A model generated the notes under the pieces. The model was not told the DNA's origin and searched no databases. It worked only from the letters and a program-made list of their open reading frames with translations. A program made the translations under genes and the position numbers. A DNA stretch of 64,000 nt from Aralia elata. Its lineage: Eukaryota; Streptophyta; Magnoliopsida; Apiales; Araliaceae. Location: the NCBI GenBank assembly GCA_034770075.1, contig JAVJAP010000134.1:369316-433315 (forward strand). The letters are read 5' to 3'. The first letter of the stretch is position 1, and the number at the start of each line of letters is the position of its first letter. Shown piece by piece: positions 34,176 to 43,111 of this stretch.

Positions 34176-34187
34176 TGGTATCAAAGC
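34176..34187 (+). other. Primer-binding site, Met-type
   Basis: TGGTATCAAAGC differs at one base from the usual initiator-Met complement TGGTATCAGAGC and starts three bases after the 5' LTR end. Confidence 0.85.
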
Positions 34188-34410
34188 TGATAGGTTATGA
34201 ACCTTTAGGTGGGGAAAACCTTAGGGTAGTAGCCTTTTAGAAGATAGAAAATATAGTGGTGATAAACTCTTATCGAGTTCTAAGGAATGGATTACGGAAA
34301 TTCATAAAAGACAATGAAATGATTATGTGTTATATGCTTATTTGATAACAAACTTATGTGCTCGCGAGTATTATCGAGTAGTAATTAAAACTTAAAATTT
34401 TGTTGTTAGG

Positions 34411-34987
34411 ATGACTGATAGAGAAGAACCCAGCCGGGCTAGGGAGGAGGAGCCCCGGGATATTTCATGTAGTTCGGGAGCAGCTGGTTGCAGAGGGAGC
34501 CATCCCCATTGATCACAGTTGCAGGTCCCAAGTACGGAGCCTTGAGACTGATCCTGAGGAGGATCCGGAGGGGGTTGAGGAGGAGGAAGAAGACCCTGAG
34601 GAGATACCACTAAACTTCCTTAGGTGTTCAGATGTACGAGCAGGTGTATGATCGCAACATAGAGTTGCAAGATAGAGTGGAGGAGTTAGAGAGGCAGCTG
34701 GCTGAGCGACAGACTGTCTTGGAGCAGAAGAACAGTGAGATTGAGGAGCTAGATATACGTCTTGGGGACGTGGAGTGGAAGCTGGTTCATGTTGAGAGTG
34801 AAAAGGAGGAGTTAGGAGAACAGGTTATGGAACGGCAAACCGCTCTAGAGCAGAAGGATGTCGAGATTCAGGACTTATCATCACGTCTTGCGGAGGTCGA
34901 GCAGAGACTAGCTCAGTCTGAGTACAGACGAGGACAGTTATTGGCTAGAAACGAAATTGTACGAGAAGAATTGAAAGAGGAGTCAGC
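34411..34987 (+). pseudogene. Pre-gag ORF of element T, 5' part (acidic plus coiled coil)
   Basis: Coding begins at ATG 34411 (MTDREEPSRAREEEPR), shifts frame near 34460, runs through an acidic region (DPEEDPEGVEEEEEDPEEIP), and shifts again near 34625 to the frame that starts MYEQVYDRN at 34632. The last part is a long heptad-like coiled coil with an internal repeat: ERQTVLEQKNSEIEELDIRL and, about 42 residues later, ERQTALEQKDVEIQDLSSRL. The Ogre-like element interrupts it at 34987, and the frame resumes at 45047. Such an ORF is not part of the core gag-pol set. Extra ORFs are known in some plant Ty3/gypsy elements, but I do not recognise this one. The role is unknown. Confidence 0.65.
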
Positions 34988-36939
34988 TGTCGACGCCGGG
35001 TTTTTCTTTTCAATGCGATATCGTCCTTTTCCGATTTCATTGCCTTTTGATTAGATGATTTTTGGAAAAGGTCGGCATTAATGTCGACGGGGTTTTTGAA
35101 AGATCATTTTTTATGATGAGCCAATTAACCAGAGTCGCCAGTTGGTATATTTGAAATGGATGTACCAACTCATCCGAATTTTTTCATCTTTTGTAAAAAT
35201 CGCTGGCTCATATGTGACTCCGAATTAATTGGTCTGCGAATTGAGATTCATAGAGTTCGGGGGCTTGTTTAAGTGAGGGGAAAGGTGTTTAGGCACCCCT
35301 CGACTTCCGTGAAACACGGTTACCGCAATCTTGATGCTTTTCTATCCTTTAATTCATGAATGTATGTGTGTATAGGTGCCCGTGCGTGTGTGTGTGTGCC
35401 TATGTGAATGTTGTGGTGAGTTTGTATGAAAGAGTCATTTGGGATTTTAGGGAAAATCGTGCCTTAATTTGAGAACGCTTCGGAATGTCTTTTCGGTATA
35501 CACGAGAAAGCTTTATTCTTTTTGAGAAGGATTTGATTTTAATTTGTATTAAAGCTATGGGATTTTTCTTTAGGTGTCGTTTTGGCAAAACAAGAGTTTT
35601 AAACCTTCGTCAAAATAGGAATCGAGATCTATACGTTGCTTTCATAAAATGATGGGCAATTTTCTAGGATCTCTTTAACCCTATGCACAACGGTTTAATA
35701 AAACGTTACTTATTTGTAAAATCATTTTGTGTGATGTTTGAAAACGATTTTCTTTAGCTTTTTCGTTAGATAGGAATCGACATTCATTAGCACTTCTCAA
35801 ATTTTAACCTCGTGATTCTAATATCCTACTTTGATTGATTTTATAAAAAAAAAATCTTCATTTGTTTGGCTTTGAAAATCAAAATTTTTCAATATTGTCA
35901 ATCAAATAAAACATTAATATGCAATGAGGGTTATTCATGGGCATCGTAAGCCATCAAAATAACCCACACGCCTACAATCACATACTTCACTATTTATGGG
36001 GGCCTTAAAACCCGATTCTCGCCTTAGCGTCGTTTTAAGGCCCGACGATTACATATTTACAAAGAAAACAACATCATTTCTACTTCTTACATCAAGATAT
36101 GTCCCTCATAGGATTTGGACCCCGGGGTCGCTTTACAATGCTCACAACCAAATATCCACACACCCACAATCGGATTATTACAAGAAATAACCAATACGAA
36201 TAATCTACCAATATCAAAGCATCCCAAAATAAAGATCTAAAAGAACCTTGCAAATGAGATCAAAATGGATGTAAACTTGTGTATTGAATAGAAGAAGAAA
36301 TATGTGTGATACAATCAAATCACAAAAATATTATTCCTCTCTTTTTTCTCACTTTTTCTCCTATTTTTGTTGCAAATCTAGCTATTTTCCTCTCAATTTT
36401 CGTGCTTTGTTGCTGCTGTATCCTCCTTCTTTTCCAATTCTACTGAACCTCCTGTATACTGTCCGAAGCTGTGCTTAAATAGGCTGGCCAAAGCCAGCCG
36501 CAGATCTATCTGCGGCTGGCCGCAGATGGATCTGCGGCTGGCCAGCTGGCGCGCCTTCCCATTCGCACTCAGCTGGTAGTGCTGATTTGCTGGTTTCCGT
36601 GCTGGCGCACTCACCTTGGCCGCAGATCTATCCGCGGCTTGGCGGGCTTGACTTTCTCGGAATTTCATGCCACGCCTCGAATTTTCGTGCCGCAACGTCA
36701 GTTTTTGCTGACAGGCTCGTATTTTACAGTCCGGGAATCCATTGAGAAGTGCGCCACATCTTCCGGGAATGCCCAAATTCGGATAGCCCTGCTATCATGT
36801 CGATTTCGGCTGCAAACTATCAGGGTGGCGTCGAGTGTCCGTACTTTTTTCCATCTTTTGCTCTCGCATGCCGATCCTTTTGACGAATTTGCCCTCCTGT
36901 CAAGGTTAGTATATGAAGTGCAAAATTTGGGTGTCTACA
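34988..36939 (-). repeat. Ogre-like 3' LTR (1952 bp)
   Basis: It is bounded by TGTCGACGCCGGG and GGTGTCTACA on the plus strand. It contains a perfect palindrome with 13-bp arms (GCCAGCCGCAGAT and its complement around CT, 36493-36520), an overlapping CCGCAGATGGATCTGCGG, and a third related site near 36620. Next to these, in element orientation, is a TATA box CTATTTAAG (36474-36482). The open frames in it are incidental. Confidence 0.92.
36474..36482 (-). promoter_or_regulatory. TATA box of the Ogre-like LTR
   Basis: CTATTTAAG on the minus strand lies about 10 bases downstream of the CCGCAGAT palindromes. The same site is at 44584-44592 in the other LTR. Confidence 0.55.
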
Positions 36940-36952
36940 GCTGCCCCTCTTT
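36940..36952 (-). other. Polypurine tract of the Ogre-like element
   Basis: On the minus strand AAAGAGGGGCAGC directly precedes the LTR start TGTAGACACCC. It is identical to the tract at 2466-2478. Confidence 0.8.
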
Positions 36953-37109
36953 ATCATGTTTATGAAATGATAAATGAAATGAACAGGATAAAGAATAGAC
37001 ACTCGATGCATGAATGGGAATGCTCAAGGATGACAATGCAACACCTGTGATTTATGATGCAACGTAAGATGCAATGGATGCAAAATACTCCCAACAGGGT
37101 GTCGATGCG

Positions 37110-37392
37110 GATGATCGTCTTGTCGGGGCCGGGTTTCGTCGCCGGTCACCCATCTCGTAATCGCCGGTTATCGTCGTCGGTCTTTTTCCGATCGTCTTGT
37201 CGGGGCCGGGTTATCATCGCCGGTCACCCATCTCATAACCCCCGGTTATCGTCGTCGGTTTGGTTATCTTGCGGAGTGCCGGGTCTCGTCTCCGGTTCGC
37301 TCGTCTTGTAATCGTCGGGTCTCATCTCCGGTCGATTTGTCCTGCGAATGCCGGATTTCGTCTCCGGTCGCTCGTCTCGCGATCACCTTATC
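37110..37392 (-). repeat. Minisatellite B, short diverged array
   Basis: About four diverged 70-bp units around GCCGGGTTTCGTCGCCGGTC and ATCGTCTTGTCGGGG. This is the reverse complement of the 1171-2217 family but with far fewer copies. The spacer 37393-37678 matches 976-1170 in reverse complement. Confidence 0.75.
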
Positions 37393-37678
37393 CATCGCAT
37401 TGTCATCAAAAGGACGTTATCCTCCTGACTAGTTTGAGAGGCATCCTTGGAGTTCGTCCTTGTACATCGTTCTTGGCCGCCATCGCTTTTGACTCTGATA
37501 GGCTAGGGACCTTGACACCTAACTCTGCTCGATTTTTTTTTTTTCATTTCATGGATCACAGACAGAATTATCATCTATTCATGCATGTGACACAACATGT
37601 AAATTGAGAAAAAATGACTCCTGTACAGTCTTTTGATACTGTTCTACAGATGTCATCAATTGTAGTGGTTCGCTTGGA

Positions 37679-38728
37679 TTGCCTTCCCAGGTTGCTCACC
37701 ACCTTTGTGGTGGTTTGTTAGTATCTCAGCCCTTCCAAGGGTGCTCACCATCTTGTCGTGGTTTGCTTGGATGCCTTCTCAGGTTGCTCACCACTCTGTC
37801 GTGGTTTGCTTGGATGCCTTCCCAGGGTGCTCACCACTCTGTCGTGGTTTGCTTGGATGCCTTCCCAGGTTGCTCACCAACTTGTCGTGGTTTGCTTGGA
37901 TGCCTTCCCAGGTTGCTCACCACCTTGTCATGGTTTGCTTGGATATCAGCCCTTCCCAGGGTGCTCACCATCTTGTCGTGGTTTGCTTGGATGCCTTCCC
38001 AGGTTGCTCACCACTCTGTCGTGGTTTGCTTGGATGCCTTCCCAGGGTGCTCACCACTCTGTCGTGGTTTTGCTTGGATGCCTTCCCAGGTTGCTCACCA
38101 ACTTGTCGTAGGTTTGCTTGGATGCCTTCCCAGGTTGCTCACCAACTTGTCATGGTTTGCTTGGATATCAGCCCTTCCCAGGGTGCTCACCATCTTGTCG
38201 TGGTTTGCTTGGATGCCTTCTCAGGTTGCTCACCAACTTGCCGTGGTTTGCTTGGATATCAGCCCTTCCCAGGGTGCTCACCATCTTGTCGTGGTTTGCT
38301 TGGATGCCTTCCCAGGTGGCTCACCAACTTGTCGTGGTTTGCTTGGATATCAGCCCTTCCCAGGGTGCTCACCATCTTGTCGTGGTTTGCTTGGATGCCT
38401 TCCCAGGTTGCTTACCAACTTGTCGTGGTTTGCTTGGATATCAGCCCTTCCCAGGGTGCTCACCATCTTGTCGTGGTTTGCTTGGATGCCTTCCCAGGTT
38501 GCTCACCAACTTGTCGTGGTTTGCTTGGATATCAGCCCTTCCCAGGGTGCTCACCATCTTGTCGTGGTTTGCTTGGATGCCTTCCCAAGTTGCTCACCAA
38601 CTTGTCGTGGTTTGCTTGGATATCAGCCCTTCCCAGGGTGCTCACCATCTTGTCGTGGTTTGCTTGGATGCCTTCCCAGGTTGCTCACCAACTTGTCGTG
38701 GTTTGCTTGGATATCAGCCCTTCCCAGG
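37679..38728 (-). repeat. Minisatellite A, long array with 91-bp dimers
   Basis: About 23 copies of the unit GGTTTGCTTGGATGCCTTCC...CACC. From about 37920 a 43-bp form alternates with a 48-bp form containing GGATATCAGCCCTTCCCAGG, giving a 91-bp higher-order unit. Because 91 is not a multiple of three and the unit lacks stops, several plus-strand frames stay open for over 700 bp; these are not genes. Confidence 0.92.
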
Positions 38729-38744
38729 GTCATTTGGCAGGCTT

Positions 38745-39156
38745 TTCCGCTGCTTTGTTCAGTTCATAGTCGGGCGAAGTGAGATTTGCCCCATTCGGAC
38801 ATCTGCTTATGTGCAATGGTTGCACCGAGACTTTGCCATGGTTGGTTTGAGTCAGTTTGGAGTATTTGATGACTCTTGAGTGATTTTCACTGATGACACC
38901 GCCCCAGAGGTATTTATTCCCCCCCCCCCGAGTCTACGGATATGTCCTCCAGATATGATTCCATCTCAGCTGATTTTGCCCCTAGTCGGGTCGCTGAGGA
39001 TGGCCGGATCCGACTGGCCTTGATTACTACCGTTAGCCGAGCCATTTCTTTATTGGATCGTATCGACATGATGGGGCAGTAGATTGCAGGGGACGCCGAT
39101 GCTTCAGACCTATCCACCACTTTATCCATCCTGCTTAAGTTAGTTTCAGATCTGTA
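38745..39156 (+). pseudogene. Antisense ORF remnant in the Ogre 3' region
   Basis: Reading on the plus strand, antisense to the element, gives GRSEICPIRTSAYVQWLHRD, a stop at 38877, then TDDTAPEVF, a poly(C) tract of 11 bases (38929-38939) that shifts the frame, ADFAPSRVAEDGRIRLALI, ISLLDRIDMMGQ, a stop, and TLSILLKLVSDL before a final stop. The amino-acid pattern is protein-like and continues through the interruptions. Antisense ORFs in this position are documented for Tat-type elements. I cannot name its domain; only a C-terminal part seems to remain, next to minisatellite A. Confidence 0.45.
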
Positions 39157-39716
39157 GATCATTTTATCTCCTGCATAGATTATGTCAGTTTCATCTGTTA
39201 TCGAAAAGGAAATCTTGTAACGAAATGACTTATATATATAGACATGCATTTATATTCAGTCATTTTCCCCTTTTTTTTCGTATCGTTGCCTTTCATCGGA
39301 TCCTCATTTTATCCAGTCAACCACGATTTTGATATCTTGCCCTCTTTTTCTTCTCAAGTCTTGATGGAGATTTGACAGATACTACCGCACACCTTGTTGA
39401 TTTCATCGGACTGAGTCTTAGATTTTTTTGACTAAGTGTTTGGTTGGGTCCGGGTTATGTCACTTGAGATGAAGCTGATCAGGTGGCTGACTTCGGGAAG
39501 GTTTTGAGGGTATAGGAAGGCTTTTCTGGTTGTTGGGAATTGGTTTTGACAGAAGAAAGTATTATTTTGTAAGGAATGGGACCGTGCCACGATGGCTGCC
39601 TACGTACCCCCACAAGTCGGGAGATCAGGTCCTACGTAGTTCGTTCTTTCAAAGAACGACGAGAAAATGATGATGATGATGGGTTCTTTCAAAGGCTTTT
39701 CTGGTTGTTGGGAATT

Positions 39717-39718
<2 letters not shown>

Positions 39719-39755
<37 letters not shown>
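39719..39755 (-). repeat. Homopolymer tract T(about 37)
   Basis: A pure T run on the plus strand just beyond the end of the integrase coding region. The preceding GGCTTTTCTGGTTGTTGGG segment is a repeat of 39506-39524, so this part of the 3' UTR is locally duplicated. The length is uncertain in any assembly. Confidence 0.85.
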
Positions 39756-39759
<4 letters not shown>

Positions 39760-39764
39760 AATGG

Positions 39765-39904
39765 AACCGCTTCACCGAGTCGGAATTGAGGGGTTATGGA
39801 AACACCTCTCCATCCCTCTCTTGCAATATGAGGGCTCCTCCGGATATCACCTTCTTAATCACGAAAGGCCCCTCTCAGTTCGGGGCAAGCTTCCCTTTGT
39901 TTTC

Positions 39905-39939
<35 letters not shown>

Positions 39940-40480
39940 CTTTTTTTTTTTTTTAGAGAAGGCATGCCTTTCTTTAGCACTAGGTCATTTTCTTTGAACT
40001 TCTGAGGTCTTATCTTTTGTCGTAAGATCGAGAGATTCTTTGCTGATACAACTGGCCGCGTGAAATAGCAGCCACCCTTTTCTCATCAATTAGGGCCAAT
40101 TGGTCGTATCGACCTTGCATTCAACCCTCCTCGTTTATCTGAGCATCTCAACCTCAAATGGCAGAACTACCTCTATTCCGTTATACCAGAGTGTAAGGGG
40201 TTGCCCCTGTAGAAATACGCACCGATTTTCGGTACGCCAGCAGGGTGAAAGGTAGCAGATCCGGCCATCCCCGATGTTTAGCAGACATTCTCGCCATGAT
40301 CTTCTTGATATTCTTATTCGCAGCCTCCACTGCCCCATTCATCTTAGGACGGCAAATGACAAAATTGAGGTGTTTGATCTTGAACTGGTCATATAATTCC
40401 TTCATAAGGGTACTGCTCAAATTTTGGCATTGTCGGAGACTAAGGCCTCAGGTTGCCCATATCGGCAAATGATATCTCCA
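39765..40480 (-). pseudogene. Ogre-like integrase remnant fused to an RT N-terminal linker
   Basis: In element direction the frame enters from the pre-RT linker (LTPSQKTELLSQYGDI) and passes directly into late integrase core sequence (CRYGQPEALVSDNA), then FVICRPKMNGAVEAANKNIK, where the E of AVEAANK is the catalytic glutamate. GWPDLLPFTLLAYRKS and VLPFEVE follow. Frameshifts separate this from the C-terminal domain (RYDQLALIDEKRVAA, RGQLYQQRI, KGKLAPN, VISGGALILQERDGE, ending near DSVKRF at 39775). A run of about 50 A on the minus strand (39909-39958, nearly pure) expands a lysine-coding stretch in the C-terminal domain. It is dead. Confidence 0.85.
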
Positions 40481-42304
40481 TACTGGCTTAACAGCTCTGT
40501 TTTCTGGCTAGGGGTCAGATCTGTTCCTATTTTGAGCTCTCTGGGTTTGTCAGGGGTTCCAATTTTTTATGGTGATGGTTTGGTTTGAGTTGGGTTTGGG
40601 TTTGGGGTTTGTCTTCGACCCATCCTTTGATCTCGTCAGGCGTGCCGTCATTATCTGTCTCATCTTGCTCAATGCCCATTAAATCGAAATCCAGCCCAAT
40701 ATCAAAATCGTAGTCAACTTTCGAATTTGAAAAATCGTTTGTTAGGCAAGAGACACTCAAATTGGTACACCTGACATGAAACAAAATGTTTGTCATATAT
40801 ATAAGGCATTTTCCTGCAATGATCATCTTTAAGACAACATGACAAAATAACATAATCATGCAAAATTTTAAAATAAGGGACAACAACTGGCATCTACTCA
40901 TGGTCCTTCTTCATAACCTCTGGCTGCTCTACCACGATCTTCCCGCTATCGATCATATTCTGAATTTTGTGCTTCAGAGCCCAGCATTCCTGAGTATCAT
41001 GACCAGGAGAATCCGAATGGTACGCACACTTCTTACTCGGATCAAATTCTCCTCCTTTCGGATCAATTGGGGGTGCCAAATCGCCTATCCTTCTCTGTGC
41101 TATCAATACCGCCAAAATCTGTTCAAGAGGCTCCCCAAGCGGGGTGAATACCCGATCTCTTGCTGTCTCAAATCTTCTTCGTTCGCCCGACCTTTGATAA
41201 TCGAGATTATGTTGTCGGGGTGGCACAATTCTCTGTATTTGCACTGGAGGATTGTTCTCTGCCTTTCTAGATGATCCCTGCAGGATGAGGGAAACATCTT
41301 CCTCCTTTTTTCTGTTGAATTCTACGGGAAGTGCTGCCATAGTTTCCACACTGGATTTGCTCCGCAACCACTTCCAGAGCTGTGAGGTCCCGGATCTTAC
41401 CAGATTTTAAACCCCATGTCCACCATTTCTCCGTGTTTTATCATCTCGGCAAAAGGTCTCCCAATCCCCGATATCACCCGCTCATAATAGGGCGCCTCCT
41501 GAATGTCCACAAAGGTCATTACCATTTCCGCCTCGTTCATTGGGGGATTCACCTGTGCAGCCATACCCCTCCATCGTTGTGCATAGTCCCTGAAAGATTC
41601 TTTTGGTTGCTTCTTGATTTTTGTCATTTGATATCTATCAGGGGCCATCTGGGCCTGAAAGCTGTATTGGGTTAAGAAGGTATGGGCCAACTCCTCCCAG
41701 TTGTGGATTCGGGCATTGTCAAGGCGGGCATACCAGATTCTTGCCTCCCCTGTTACGCTTTTCTGGAATAGTTGCATTCTTAAACCCCTCGTCTTCGGCA
41801 TAAGCCCCGAGTTCTCCAATGTATATTTTCAAGTGTGTATAGGGGTCTCCCTTTCCATTGTACTTTTCAAACTCGGGAACTTTGAACTTTTCTGGATATC
41901 TGGCTCCGGGGAAAACACATAGATCCGAGTAATTAACCCTGCCCAGGGAGCCTATGCCCTTTAGAGATTGGATGGTCTCCTCCATGTGTTTCATTTTTCT
42001 CCGAAGGTCGTCATTGTCCCCTTCTTCTGGGATAGTAATCACTGTCCTGCTAGGTATGGGAACGGCCTTTGGGATGACTGGCTCGTCCTTGAGTCGGGGT
42101 TGGTCCTCTTTAAGCAAGTTTGTACCATTTTTAGGAGGATTCTGATCATCCCCTGGTGGTGGAGTATTATGCGATCCCTGGTTTACCGGATCCTGTCTGA
42201 TTAAGAAACTGTTCCTTTAACATTGTGGCCATTTCCATCATCTGTCTTTTAAAATCATCAAACTCCTCCCGAGATATGGAACTATGATTGGGAAGATCAG
42301 CCAT
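40481..42304 (-). pseudogene. Ogre-like gag and gag-pol linker pseudogene
   Basis: The likely start is ATG at 42304 (MADLPNHSSISREEFDDF). After a frameshift the capsid core follows (FKVPEFEKYNGKGDPYTHLK; then, after another frameshift, GEARIWYARLDNARIHNWEE, FRDYAQRWRGMAAQVNPP). At 41397 another frame change leads to 41367-40894, with the zinc-binding-like segment KCAYHSDSPGHDTQECWALK. Beyond a stop at 40894 is AT-rich sequence and then the acidic linker before RT (DETDNDGTPDEIKGWVEDK). Protease is missing. Gag would package the element RNA; at least three frame breaks make it inactive. Confidence 0.85.
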
Positions 42305-43090
42305 TTCAGATGTAGAGACCTGGGCTTTCTTAGACTCGCGAACGGGGTTTGGAGGAGCAATCCTACAGAGACAATGGTTCGAGGTTTAGTCTTGGGGAAA
42401 CGCCAAAATGGATGATGCATGCTAAAACTGTAAATTTTTTGGTGTTTTTTTGGGTTTTTTAATCTTTCCCTGCAAAAGAGAAAGTTAGTAGTCTTTTAGT
42501 GCAATAACAAATGCTAAAACATGACTTTATTATGCTTCCCCATCCGTTTCCTGCAAAACATGGAGGTCAGTATTCTCTTTTGACAATAGGGGAAGCATAT
42601 ATGAGCACGTTGCAATGGGATTATGACATTTATATTCTTGAACGTAAAAAGGCATGAAGAGACTTTTCCTGCGTTGGGTTTATCAGAGGCTGACCCTACC
42701 CTAGGGTTACTCTCACGGGCCTTTCGGCATGAAGGTTCCCAAATCTTCGCAATCTACTCGTTTGAGCCCTTTCGATTGGAGCGGATTTGAGTGGTGCGTT
42801 TCCTGAGCCATCTCCGGGGAGCAGCCCCATCGAGTCCAGTAATAAGCAACCGACGGGTTCGCCTCAGGAGGAGGTACAATCTCAACATACATTCACATTC
42901 ATCGTCCTCACCGTATGCAAATGATTACTTTTAAAGTAAAGCAATTCCATACAAACATTCATTTATTGGACAAAACACACAATCACACAACAATAAGTAA
43001 ACATGTCAACATATCACACGTATACACACATTCTTGAATTTTAAAGGATAGGATAACATCAAGATTTTAATGCGGCTTAAGCCCTCTAAT
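42305..43090 (-). other. Ogre-like 5' untranslated leader
   Basis: This lies between the primer-binding site and the gag start. No coding is recognised. It contains a GC-richer segment (42680-42870) and AT-rich flanks. Confidence 0.6.
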
Positions 43091-43109
43091 GTCCCCAGCA
43101 GAGTCGCCA
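43091..43109 (-). other. Primer-binding site, Arg-type
   Basis: On the minus strand, TGGCGACTCTGCTGGGGAC starts two bases after the LTR end. This is the arginine-tRNA-type site used by Ogre/Tat elements, so it sets both family and orientation. Confidence 0.88.
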
Positions 43110-43111
43110 GC

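Noticed and set aside
36393..36776. 127-codon minus-strand open frame in the Ogre LTR
   Set aside because: It lies over the LTR promoter palindromes, is not preserved in the other LTR copy, and has no recognisable domain.
37679..38879. Long plus-strand open frames (367, 354 and 253 codons) with a repetitive CLDAFPGCSP-like protein
   Set aside because: They arise from minisatellite A, whose unit lacks stops in several frames; more than one frame is open at once and all copies encode the same short peptide in shifted registers.
41621..42204. Plus-strand open frames opposite the Ogre gag
   Set aside because: Shadows of minus-strand gag coding; no protein-like pattern compared with the sense strand.
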